Below, piece by piece: positions 23,540 through 38,000 of a stretch of DNA of 64,000 nt (positions within the stretch are counted from its first letter, which is position 1; each line of letters starts with the position of its first letter). The stretch spans positions 22,267,605-22,331,604 of the forward strand of contig CM055113.1 of the NCBI GenBank assembly GCA_029204225.1, read 5' to 3'. The stretch is from Diphasiastrum complanatum. Taxonomy: Eukaryota > Streptophyta > Lycopodiopsida > Lycopodiales > Lycopodiaceae. The translations under genes and the position numbers were made by a program. The notes beneath the pieces are model-generated. The model saw only the letters and a list, made by a program, of their open reading frames with translations. It ran no database searches and was not told the DNA's origin.

Positions 23540-24498
23540 AGTTATATTATCATAAGCGAAAGTAGTATCAATTCAGTTGAAGAAACCAAAGTTGCACTTG
23601 GAGGAGAATTCAAGATGCAAGATCTTGGAAAACTTCATTACATTTTAGGCTTAGAGATTGACATGCATAATGATAAAGCTTTTATTTGTCAATCCAAGTA
23701 TGCTCTTTCAATGTTAAAGAAATTTTTTTATGTTAGAATTTAAGAGTATTGATACTCCAATGGCGCAAAATGTGAAAGATCCTAATAAAGGTGATGAAAG
23801 ATCCTTCATGGACATCACACTTTTAGGAGTCTTATAGGCTCCTTAATCTGGCTTACTATAACTAGACTTGATATCAGTTTTAGTTTTCATAAATTAAGCC
23901 AAGCTATGCGAAATCCTACAGTTCATCATTGGAAAATGGCCGAAAGGGTACTCAGGTACATATCTTCATCCTATGATTATGGTTTATTATAGAAAAGTGA
24001 AGACCTTTCTATGGTTGGATATTCTTACTCGGATTTTGCAAGTGATGAAATGGATCAGAAGTTTACAAGTGCGTATGCGATTTATCTTGAGAAAATTTAA
24101 TATCTTGGCTTTCCAAAAAGAAAGATACCATATCTCTTTCATCTTGTGAAGGCGAGTACAAAGCACTTACTACTACAACAAAGGAAGTACCTTGCATCAA
24201 GAGGTTGCTTTTGGAGATAAAGGCTATCAAAGAAAATGATATACCATTGATCATGTGTGATAATATTTCAGCACAAGCCCTTGGCAACAACCCAATATTC
24301 CATGCAAGGAGCAAACACATCGAAGTTGCACATCACTTCATGAGAGAAAAACTCATTGGAGGGGAAATCTATTTGGAGCACATCGACACATCATCATGTA
24401 TTGCAGATTTGCTTACCAAACCTTTGAGCAAGAATTCTTTCATCAAGCATAGATCCAATCTTGGATTAATTTCGAGATCCATGTTCATGTCAACATAG
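23540..24498 (+). pseudogene. Copia RT end and RNase H
   Basis: From about 23543 the frame gives ISESSINSVEETK and MQDLGKLHYILGLEI, the C-terminal part of copia reverse transcriptase. A frameshift in a poly-T run near 23727 and several stops follow. The RNase H part is well kept from about 24098: WLSKKKDTISLSSCEGEYKA, then DNISAQALGNNPIFHARSKH, HFMREKL and CIADLLTKPLS. The stop TAG at 24496-24498 precedes a short CAGGAG purine stretch and the 3' LTR. Confidence 0.85.
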
Positions 24499-24513
24499 AT
24501 TAATTTTCAGGAG

Positions 24514-25297
24514 TGTTAAAAATGGAAAATCATCTATCTTGACTTTTGGCTATGATAAAGTTTTTTCTACATGTATGTAATGTTCCATATTGAAAATGCC
24601 AAATTTGGCCTAGAGGAAACTCGGGCTACATGGTTATATGAGATCTAATTGGTCAAGTACAACATGCATATAGAAGTTGGCATAGAAATGTCAATTATAG
24701 GCTTGTAGAAACACGAGTCATATCACATGCAAAGGCTGTAAGTGTTCCAAAGTGACATGCAAATCATGCACAAAGTGTAATGGACACATGCATAGTGATT
24801 TGGACGATTCTAGTCTAGAAATTGCCACATGGTAAAAGTAGGTAGATCATGTAAAGTGACATATGTCACTAGTTTGTTAGTTTGCACTTTTAGATGTGGA
24901 ACAAAGTAGATGAATGCTAGCTCTACCTCGAGCTATTCCATCCACCATAAATGTATGAGGGTTCTCTCAAAATTTTTGATGATGAACCAAGCATTGAAGC
25001 TACTTCTTGTCAATTTGGATCTTTAACCTTGTATGCTTGAATTTTGCACTCTCTCTCTCTCTAACTCGTGGAGGAGGCTACGCTAATGCATTAATTTCTT
25101 TGTACTTTCATCATTCTTTATGAAAGTAATTATTCTTTGATAACTAGCATGCTAGATTGTGGTTTAGTCATAAATTCTTGAACTAGATCATGATACTCAA
25201 TCTAGAATCAGGTTATGTGCTAACAATAGAGCTTAATAAAGATCATTCACAATTGGAATTGGCATTCCACACGTGTGAAACTTCTAGATTTTCATCA
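24514..25297 (+). repeat. 3' LTR of the copia element
   Basis: 784 bp, starting TGTTAAAAATGG and ending TTCATCA. It aligns to 15358-16139 and is followed by the GATAT target duplication. Confidence 0.9.
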
Positions 25298-25302
25298 GAT
25301 AT

Positions 25303-28114
<2,812 letters not shown>

Positions 28115-28391
28115 AGTAATGGACTTACCAAAAGCGCCAAATGTCTACCGAGTTCTATTAGAACGTCCATGGTTACGAGTTGCGCAAGTAATTCATAACT
28201 GGGGTACTGGAAAAATCACTTTTGAAAATCGTGAACATGCAGTTAAAGTTGATCCTACATCTTGGACTATCAAACCAGTGGTTCACAAAGAAGATGACGA
28301 TTCGTCAACAACGGATCATATTTGTGATAGTCCAAAGAAAAATTTGGGAGTTCTTGCAACAATTGAATGTGTGATGCCACCTTATTGTTAA
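28115..28391 (+). pseudogene. Ty3/gypsy aspartic protease C-terminal fragment
   Basis: The frame reads LPKAPNVYRVLLERPWLRVA and continues with a WGTGKITF segment to a TAA at 28389. The LLxRPWLR motif is the conserved second half of plant gypsy retropepsins, where LLGRPWL is usual; here Glu replaces the Gly. No catalytic Asp part precedes it, so this is a truncated scrap. The candidate gypsy LTR begins at its very end. Confidence 0.6.
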
Positions 28392-29637
28392 AAATTGAAT
28401 ATCAACATAAATATGGCATGATATACTCAAAAATGAAGATATGAGCTGGTTAAGTATAGATCATGAAGAGGCCTAAGTCATCTTTTGGGATTATATCTCC
28501 TAAGTACTTGTCTTGTAATTAAATGCAAGACCTTTAATAGGAAAGACATTGCCTTGGATAACCTTTACTAGGTCATCCAGACGAAACGACTAGATACGAA
28601 AAGACATGTTAAACTAAAGTAACTGTAACTCGTAGTTAAGTATACTTTTTATGGTATAATTGAACATATTTTTAGTCTAGTTGTTAACTAGACCCTTTCA
28701 CAAGAGCGACTCACCTGTTGTTTTAGAGGTGTGTTTGTTCGTCCCGTAGAACATATATTGATCTCACACTTCAGTCTCGAGCATCGAGAGAGAAGAGTTT
28801 ATGCATATGTAAGAGATTGAAGAAGTGAATAGAGTTCTGTGAGTTATTCTCTCTTATCTCTGTTCTCCACACTGCTGAGTGTGAGTGATCTTGAGTCTGC
28901 TAACAATCTCTAACACATTACATGAATTATTCTCTGATCAGACAGACTCTCTAGTGCATTACAGTCGTTTGCTGTATATCTGTAAAGCATGCTCTAAAGA
29001 ACTGTCTTAAAACTATCTTATTCGTCTGTCACAAATACTTTCTTTTTGGCACTCGAATAATGACTATCTTTGGTACCATCTAGCACGATCTTTGAATAAA
29101 GCTGTATGTGTACATATGAGATGACAGTCCCTGTCTGAAGAATTGAGTCTTTGATCTGTTTTCCTGATTGTCGCTGACATAAGTTTCTAACGTGCTCTGA
29201 AACCATTCGTGTTCTTTAACCATTAATTTGGACTTTAGTTGTTGAGGACTTCTGTCTAGAAACGAACAATTTGCGAACGCGATTGATTAATTGTCTGTAC
29301 AATCGCAAATACATCATACATTTCTCGACTCTCTGTTGACACCTTAATCAGCAAGAGTGTAGTACTGTTGTACTACTCTGATAACATCTCATCTGTGAAC
29401 GTGTTTCATTCGATTTGATAGAGGCCAGATTGTTGTTCTGAAAATTATCAACACCACACACCCAAATATAAGTAATACTGGTTACTTTTTAATGTCCGTC
29501 GACAACCAGAATAACACTCGACACCACTTGTCATAAATTGTACCAAAAACATAACTTTCGAACACTATCCTCTGTGGGAACGACACTATTTGCTACAAAA
29601 TCTTATTAACCTTGTTGGTATAGTATGACATATACCA
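28386..29637 (+). repeat. Probable 5' LTR of Ty3/gypsy element A
   Basis: The segment before the primer site at 29643 has LTR features: a TGTGGGAACGACAC block near 29571, common near the end of plant gypsy LTRs, and a CA-ending just before the primer site. TG at 28386 is the best left end I can see, giving about 1.25 kb, but no second copy exists in the window to confirm it. Confidence 0.5.
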
Positions 29638-29642
29638 ATTTT

Positions 29643-29660
29643 TGGCACCGTTGCCGAGGA
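29643..29660 (+). other. Gypsy primer-binding site
   Basis: TGGCACCGTTGCCGAGGA, close to the TGGCGCCGTTGCCGGGGA primer site of many plant gypsy elements, five bases after the LTR end. Confidence 0.75.
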
Positions 29661-29712
29661 TAGTTAAGGAAAGGTATAAGAAATCTGACAAATCCATTTC
29701 CGTCTCTAGTGT

Positions 29713-31212
29713 ATGTCAGATAGAGAATCCAGATTAGAACGATACTGTAAGCTTAGAGAGAAATTTTTACGAAGACAAAGTGAGAGTACTAGTCGAAGAA
29801 ATCTAGACGAAATCACTGCCCAGTTACTTGAACTCCTAATTAGCTTTGGTATGGAGGGTCTTGCTGCACGTTTCACTTCTATATCAAAAATTAAGTACAA
29901 TTATTTTAAAGGGACTTCTTCCGACGATGTAGATAGCTATGTCTTACAATTTGAGTCAATAGCTAATGCGAATAACAAAGGTACTGACATTAACAAACTA
30001 TGAATTTTCCCTGGTCTGCTAAGAAAGCAGACGCGCATCTGGTATAGTCAAGTTGAACTAGGCTGTGTAGGAACCTAGTACTTGCTGAAAGATGCGTTTC
30101 TGAACCAATTCAGAGAAATCGGATAAAATCGAAAATTCTCGGACGTCTGAACAATGTTCAGAAGAAGAGTAAAGAATCTCTTTGCAAATATACACGAAAG
30201 GTTAAAAATCTCATAGAAAAACTAACCGGTGTATATCTCGTTGATATGCAGATCAAATGGTTTTTGGCTGGTTTACCACCAAAGATTGATCGGTATTGCA
30301 GACAAGGGGACATGACCTCCTTGGCAGCAGTAATAGCTAGTGCCGAAAATTTTGAGACCTCGAAACTAGCACGAAAGCGACGATCAACTAAGAAATCTTG
30401 AAAGTCAAAGACTGATTCTAGTGACAGTGAGGATGACTCAGATTGTGATTCAAGTACCAGTTCTCCAAGTTTGGAATCTGAAAGCAGCGATTCATCAGAA
30501 TCAGAAGTTGACAAAGGAGAGAGAAAGAATAAACAACAAACTAAACGAAAGAACGACACAAAAGTTGTCGAGGATAAGTCGTCAACTTCTAAAGTTGAAA
30601 AGCTTTGGAAGAGTAATATGACTGACCTTAATAAAAAGTTTAATGATTTGAAAGTGCAGATCTCTGAATTTGCAGATAAAAGACCAAAAGCGTCTTCTTC
30701 CAACTCAGGAATGTGGTGTACGAAATGTCTAGGAGGTAGTTTTTATTTTTCAAAATGATACAACTACTAACTATGTTCAGGGTACTGCAGCATCAGCCCA
30801 GTAGGACAGACCAAACTTTCATCAAGAAGACATAATCCTCCTGAATTGTTGGACCAGCAAAGTCTCAAACCGCGACTAAACCAGTGTTGGACAGTTGCTA
30901 TAACTGTGGAGAGCCGGGACATTTTTCACCTGATTGTCCTCAACCATGAAAACCAATTGGTTATGTACTGTTATGCTCAAACTGTAGAGAGCCTGGCCAC
31001 AAGTATCTTGACTACCCTCAGCCGCAGAAGCCGCGACCCAAATATCAGTATGTAGCAACACCAGCTGCTGCAGACTCGAAAGCGAAAGCTACGACTGATG
31101 CTGTTGTGCAGAGAATTGACGTTATTGAAGAAAAATTGGCGAAGACAAAAGATCAGTCCTGGTCAAGTGATGTGGAGAAATTATTCAAAGTTACAACGAG
31201 AAGCAAAAGCTA
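29713..31212 (+). pseudogene. Ty3/gypsy gag, element A (sense)
   Basis: The frame opens at 29713 and reads a retrotransposon gag (YNYFKGTSSDDVDSYVLQFE) up to a stop at 30001. It continues through frameshifts: a Ser/Asp/Glu-rich linker at 30471-30700 and WCTKC at 30715. Near 30893-31050 are two zinc knuckles, CYNCGEPGHFSPDC-like and CSNCREPGHKYLDY-like; the second has lost its last Cys. Homology to the sense copy at 35041-35470 covers knuckles to VEKLFKVTT. It ends abruptly at 31212, where an antisense gag begins. Confidence 0.8.
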
Positions 31213-31625
31213 GGTAGGATCTTCAATACACTTTACATTCACAGTGGTGCAGTCTTTCTTAGTATGTCCAGAAGTTCCACATTTCGTACACCACATTCCC
31301 GAGTTGGAAGAAAAAGTTTTTGGTCTTTTGTTTGCAACTTCAGAGATCTGCACTTTCAAATCATTAAACTTTTTATTAAGATCAGCCATATTACTCTTCC
31401 AAAGATTTTCGACTTTAGAAGTTGATGACTTATCCTCGATGGTTTTTGTGTCGTCCTTCCGCTTGGATTGTTGTTTACATCTTTTATCTCCTTTATCAGC
31501 TTCTGGTTTCGATGAATCACTACTATCAGACTCTGAGCTTGAAGAACTGGAGCTTGAGTCAATATAAATCATCTTCGCTATCACTAGAATCAGTTTCAGA
31601 CTTATGAGATCTTTTAACAACATAC
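31213..31625 (-). pseudogene. Ty3/gypsy gag fragment, antisense
   Basis: On the minus strand the frame gives a Ser-rich run, KRKDDTKTIEDKSSTSKVE, NKKFNDLKVQISE and CTKCGTSGHTKKDC, a complete CCHC knuckle. It is the same protein as the sense gag at 30420-30720, but from a different copy. It abuts the sense copy at 31212/31213, making a head-to-head junction of related gag sequences. Confidence 0.85.
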
Positions 31626-31914
31626 TAGAAAATTTCTAGAAAAACTGGAGAAAATGCTAGAAAAGATTTTAGAAAAATTCTCGAGAATGATTTATGAAAA
31701 TTTGATTAACAAATTTAGTGTCGCAAAAAATTCTCGAAAATACTTTAGAAACTATATTGAAAGATTGAGAGAAGTCAAGAAAAATTCTCAAAAATTTTAC
31801 GAAAATTTCTAGAAAAGATAAAAGAAAAGTCGCGAAAAATATTAGAAAAGATAAAAAAAAAAAATCGCGATTAATTCCAAAAAAATACTAGAAAATAATA
31901 ATAAAAAAATTCTG
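31626..31914 (-). other. AT-rich 3' non-coding part of antisense gypsy element
   Basis: A low-complexity stretch of TTCTAGAAAAT / AATTCTCGAAAA words between the antisense integrase end and the antisense gag piece. It probably represents the 3' untranslated part of the element. No LTR is recognisable. Confidence 0.45.
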
Positions 31915-34900
31915 GTCAAAGGTAGTACTTCTTCAGTCTGGATCCATTAATACGTGTAGGTAACAGTTCACCCTCAAGTGATTGAAGTTGCACAGAACCA
32001 TTGTCAAACACCTCTATGACTTTATAAGGTCCAAGCCATCTCATATGGAGTTTTCCAGAGAACTTTTGATGTCGACCGTCATATATCAGGGCAAAGTCAT
32101 CAGCTTTTAGATCACATTTCCTGATATGACTGTCATACTTCTTCTTTTTTTGTTTCTAAATTTCTTTCGTTAATTTTTGTGAAGTCACACGAGCTTCAGC
32201 TAGTTCTTCAATACTAGTCAACCTTTTATTTATACATTCAGCATCTGTTCGTTGAGCTTGAATACGAAAATTTTTCACCTCAAATTCGATTAGCAAAATA
32301 GGATGCATACCATACGTAAGAAAATATGGTGTCTTCTTCGTCGTGATTTTTTCTATGTTGTAATAAGTCCAGAGAACTGATGGTAGTTTCTGATCCCAAT
32401 CCATTGCATGTGCAACAGTAATTTTGTTCAAGATCTTATATAGAATTCCATTAGCTATTTCTGTCAACCCATTTGCTTTTGGATTATACGGTGTACTTTT
32501 TCTGTGTTTGATCAGAAAATAGGTTGTCAGCAACCGTATCGTGTCATCTAGAAAATGAGTACCTCGGTCACTTACTAGTTCAAGTGGACAACCATATCTT
32601 GTGATTATACTTTTGAATAAAAACGTCATGATAGTTTTCGCATCGTTTCATTTTGTCGGCTCTGCTTCAACGTTCTTTGTAGCATAATCCGTTGCAACTA
32701 GAATATAACGACATTTTGTATGTCAAGTCACAGGTTTGATTGGACCGACAAAGTCAATCCCCCACTTTTCAAATGGTACAAGAGGCAAGATTGGTGTCAA
32801 CGGCCAATTCATTACTTTTGTAGGCTTACCAGATCTCTGGCATGGATCACATGAACGAATAAAGTTTGATACATCCTTGAACATTGTTGGCCACCAATAC
32901 TTGGCAGTCAATATCTTATTAACTGTGTTCTTTAGGTCAAAGTGTCCTCCAGCATCTTCTAAGTGCAAGGCTTTAACAACCTTTTTAATGTCTTCAGTTT
33001 TGAGACATCTTCGTAGTTGATGGTCAACACCAAGCTTGTACAGAACATTGTTAATAATTGTATAAGGTGCTACCTTATATTGAAAAACTGTCGTTTGTTC
33101 TAAATCATAACATTCGGATATATCTGGTCCTTGAGATGCATAATAATATCAGAATATAGCGAATTTGTAGATGAAATTTCAAATAGATGTTCGTCTGGAA
33201 AATCATCATTAATAGATTCTTCAATTTTTTAGGTGCTGAGTCACGACAGATAATCAACATTTGTATGATACTTTTCTTGGTGAAGTTTTACTTGATATGT
33301 GACTTCCTACAGAAGTAGAATCCATCGAGCAATTCATCCTGAAAGATCTCCTTTATTTACAAGATACTTAAGAGCATAGTGATCAACATGAAAAATAAAT
33401 ACATATCCTAGCAAATAATGCCAAAATTTCTTAACAGAGAAAATCATTCCAAGAGCTTCCCTTTCTGTAGCTGAATAATTCTTCTCTGATGCACTGAGCT
33501 ATCGACTCGCATAGTAAATGGGATGATCTTTCTTCTGATCGTCCTTCTGGCTTAGACAGATGCCAATAGCAAATGCAGAAACATCCACATAACTATGAAA
33601 TAAAATAGCCCAGTTGGGTGGTCTTAGAATAGGAGCATTGATCAACCTTTGCTTAAGTTCTTTGAATGCTTTCTGTTGTTCATTCGTCCACAAGTATTCC
33701 ACTTGTTTCTTCAGCAGATGTGTAAGAGAGGCAACAATAGAAGCATGATTTTGAATAAATATCCGGTAATAGCTGACATGTCCTAAGAAAGCTCTCAGTT
33801 CACGTAAATTGGTTGGTATCTGGAGATTCTTTATAAGCTCGACTTTATTTTTGTCGACTTCTATTCTCTGTTAGATATTTTGTGTCCAAGTAATATTCCT
33901 TCTTTCATACCGAAAAAACATTTCTCTGGATGAAGAGATAAACAAGTATCTCGACACGTTGCAATGTTAATTTCAGCTTCTACAGGTGCATCTTTACATT
34001 ACTATATAAACATACATCATCAATAAATATTTTGAGAAAAGTTCTTAGAAAGGCAACAAAAATTAACATCATGATTCGCTGAAAGACCAAAGGGCATTTT
34101 GTTGTAGGCATAAGTGCCCCAATCCGTAGTGAATGTAGTCTTTGAACGATCCTCCTTCCACACTCCAACTTGATTGTAACTAGAAAAATCATCACAGAAA
34201 CTGTAATGCTCATGACTAGCAACCTGATCTAAGATGGAATCAGTGAAGGGCAGAGGATGATGATCCTTCCTTGTGGCAGCATTGAGTTTGCGAAAATCCT
34301 GACATATTCGTATTTTGCCAGTCTTCTTCTTTGGGACGACAACAATGGGTGAAACCCATTCACTGCTTAAGACGAGATAGATTATACCTGCCTTAAGGTG
34401 CTTGTTGAGTTCATGCTTAACCATGAGAGAGTACTTAGGATTGAGACGATATTGTCTCTATCGAATAGGTACAACATCTTTCTTACGATCAATATGGTGC
34501 TCTCCAAATTCTGCAGGTATACCCTTCAAATCGTTGAGCAACCAGACAAAATATCTTGATACTCCTTCAATAGTTCAGTGAATTCCGCCAATTCAGATTC
34601 TCCAAGTGACTTTGAAACATGCACAAATCTGCCAGGTGCAAGTTCAATTAGTTCAGTAGAATCTGGTAAAATGATACCTTCTATCATACTAGCCTTGGTA
34701 TGGCCATGAATTTCGTGCATGGTTGATTCCATAGATGTTTTTTTGTCGTCAACCTGGTTCTTGTTGCCAAATTCGTGTTCAGATTCATCACTCGAATCGT
34801 CAAACTCTTTCAAATTCGTGTCTGCAACCATAATTTCTTCATACGAAACATCCACTTCAGCGTTGTAGGCATTGAAGAATTCTTCTTCGTCGACATTTTC

Positions 34901-35036
34901 ATAACATTCGAAATATTGCACTTCAATGTCAGATTCCTTAGAAAAAACATGTAAGGCATAAGAAGATTCTTCTGAAGTAAAACTTGTGTCAGACAAAGGA
35001 GTTTCACCTTCATATTTTTCAACATGATGCGACTAT
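31915..35036 (-). pseudogene. Ty3/gypsy pol (RT, RNase H, integrase), antisense
   Basis: Minus-strand order from right to left: acidic spacer after protease (34996-34526, ends in KEYQDILSG); reverse transcriptase 34424-34020 with RICQDFRKLNAATRKDHHPL, KTTFTTDWGTYAYNKMPFGL and FIDDV; RNase H start with SYVDVSAFAIGICLSQKDDQ (33702-33499); integrase zinc-binding domain with CDPCQ (33020-32723) and GIDFVGPI; integrase core with SDRGTHFLDD and NGLTEIANG (32629-32156); C-terminal part to GSRLKKYYL near 31915. Frames are broken several times. It is a near-complete pol copy without gag-proximal parts, closely related to the sense copy at 35037-39146. Confidence 0.9.
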
Positions 35037-38000
35037 TGCTTATGTTTAGGGTACTGCAGCATCAGCCCAGCAGGATAGACCAAAGTTCACACCAAGAAGA
35101 CACAATCCTCCCGAATTTGTTGGACCAGCGATGAAGTCACAAACCACAACTACCGTGTCGGGCAACTGTTACAACTGTGGAGAGCCGGGACATTTTTCAC
35201 CTGACTGTCCTCATCCACGAAAGCCGATTGGTTATGTACTATTATGCTCGAACTGTAGGAAGCCTAGCCACAAGTATCTTGATTGCTCTCAGCCGCAGAA
35301 GTCGCGATCTAAGTACTAGTATGTAGCAATACCAGCTACCGCAGACTCAAAAGCAAAAGCTTCGACTGATGCTGTTGTGCAGCAGATTGATATTATTGAA
35401 GGAAAATTGGTGAAGACTGAAGACCAGTCCTGGTCAAGTGACGTGGAAAAGCTATTCAAAGTCACAACAAGCAACAAAGGCTCTTTGAAACTTGAACATG
35501 AATCTTCAATGAAGCGCAAAAAATCTTTGAACAAGTCAACGAATAAATCTACAACCAAAGAAGATCTAAAAAATGACTCCAACTATGACCGCAATGCTGC
35601 AAAATTATTTGCAAAAGACATCCCAACAGAAGCACAAAAAAAAAATTAATACTTAACTACAATCAGTTGCTGCAGAGAAGGTGGTCACGTTCGAGGAAGG
35701 GGACGATGAAATATCGAAGACCGAATTGTCTAGTGTCATTATTGACAAGCCAATCTCGAAAGCAAAGACGAAAGACTATGATATAGTGACTGATATTGGA
35801 TCTCTTCATCCAAACATCAGTTTTGAGCAATTGTTGGTAGACAACACTTACTACCATAAGCAATTGAAAGGTCTTTCTACCCCTAAAAAGAATTTTTTTT
35901 TTTTTGCCAGATGCTGGTGTATTGTCTATTGATTTAGGATATCTCGGCGCACCTGAAATTGATGTTACCATTGCGGGATGTTTGATTGAAAAAGTGCCGA
36001 TAGACTCTAGTTCAAGCATGAACAAAATAACAGAAGACACAGCTCATGCTTCGAGACTTCTGACTGACATTCAACCAATATAACAAAATATTAAGTTAGT
36101 AGATTCGATGCGACAAAAGCCTGTTGGAGAATTGAAGGATGTCACTGTTTATACTTAAGCCAAGCCTTTCACAATGAATTTTATAGTTATCAAGACACTT
36201 GGTTTGCCATCTTATTCTATGCTAATTGGACGGCCCTGGCTTTATCAATCAAATGCAAGTGTTCACTGGAAATCTAGAGAGTTGAGATTTTAAACTAGTG
36301 AGACCAATAATCGAGGTAAGCCAGCAGAACAAATAATCACCTAGAGTTGTGACAAATATGAAGGTGAAACTCCTTTGTCTGATACCAGTTTCACCTCAAA
36401 AAAATCTTCTTATGCATTAAATATTTTTTCCAATGCATCTGACATCGAAGTGCAATATTTTGAATGCTATGAGAATACTAACAAAGAAGAATTCTTCGAT
36501 GCCTGCAACACTAAAGAAGATGTTGTGAATAAAGAAATAAATGTTGCAGACACAAACTCTAAATAGTTTGATGATGAGTTGAATTTGACGGATCTGAACA
36601 AGAATTTGGTAACAAGAACCAAGCTGACGAAAAAAATATATCTATGGAGTCAATCATGCGCAAAATTCATGGCCATACCAAGGCCAACATGACAGAAGAT
36701 ATCATTCTACCAGATTCTACTGAACTAATTGAACTTGCACCTGGCAGATTTGTACATGTCTCAAAGTCACTTGGAGAAACGAAATTAGTTGAATTTACAG
36801 AATTGTTGAAGGAGTACCAAGATGTATTTGCTTGGTCGCTCGACGATTTGAAAGGTATACCTACAAAATTCGGAGAGCACCGTATTGATCTTAAAGAAGA
36901 TGTTGTATCTGTTCAACAAAAACAGTATCGTCTCAATCCAAAGTACTCCCTCATGGTTAAAGACATACTCAACAAGCACATTAAGACAGGTATTATCTAT
37001 CCCATCTTAAGCAGTGAATGGGTTTTCCCCATTGTTGTTGTTCCAAAGAAGAAGACTGGCAAAATATGAATATGCCAGGATTTTCGGAAGCTCAATGCTG
37101 TCACAAGGAAGGATCATCATCTTCTGTCCTTCACTGATTCTATCTTAGATCAGGTTGGTCAAGAGCGTTACAGTTTCTGGATGGTTTCTCTGGTTATAAT
37201 CAGGTTGGAGTGAGAAAGGAGGACTGTTCAAAGACCACGTTTACTACGGATTGGGGCACTTATGCCTACAACAAAATGCCCTTTGGTCTTTGCAATTCAC
37301 CAGTGACTTTTCAGCAAATTATGATGTTAATTTTTGCTACCTTCCTAAGAACTTTTCTTGAAATTTTCATTGATGCTTTTTGTGTATATAGTGATATAAA
37401 AACACATCTACAGAAGCTGAAACTTACATTGCAACGGTGTCGAGATACTTGTTTATCCCTATATCTAGAGAAATGTTTTTTCGGTATGAAAGAAGAAATT
37501 TTACTTGGACATAGAATATCAAATAGAGGAATAGAGGTCAATAAAGATAAAATCGGGCTTATAAAAAACCTCCTAATACCAACAAATCTACATGAACTAA
37601 GAGCTTTCTTAGGACATGTCTGCTATTATCGGAGATTTATCCAAAATCATGTCGCTATTGCTGCCGCACTTACGCATCTGCTCAAGAAACAAGTGGAATA
37701 TTTGTGGATGAATGAACAGCAGAAAGCATTCAAAGAACTTAAGTAGAGGTTGATCAATGCTCCTATTTTGAGACCACCCAACTGGGCTATTTTATTTCAT
37801 AGTTATGTTGATGTTTCTGCATTTGCTATTGGCATCTGTCTAGGCCAGAAGGACGATCAGAAGAAAGAACATCCCATATACTATGCAAGTCGACAGCTAA
37901 GTGCCTCGGAGAAAACTTATTCGGCTATAGAAAGGGAAGCACTTGGAATGATTTTCACTGTTAAGAAATTTCGGCATTATTTGCTGGGATATGCTTTTAT

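Larger units (their letters stand above)
15358..25297 (+). mobile_element. Ty1/copia LTR retrotransposon with nested inserts
   Basis: Two near-identical LTRs (15358-16139 and 24514-25297) start TGTT and end TTCATCA. They are flanked by the same five bases, GATAT, at 15353-15357 and 25298-25302, which is a copia-type target duplication and fixes both ends. A primer site follows the 5' LTR, a gag remnant lies at 16918-17349, and the end of RT plus RNase H lies at 23540-24498. The 6.2 kb between 17350 and 23540 is foreign: GACGTC-rich DNA, a LINE fragment and CACTA parts. Gag zinc finger, protease, integrase and most of RT are missing. The element is dead. Confidence 0.9.

Noticed and set aside
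17340-23545. Interpretation of the whole insert as one CACTA element
   Set aside because: No CACTA terminal motif or 3-bp target duplication at the two edges, and the copia sequence between them is deleted rather than merely interrupted.
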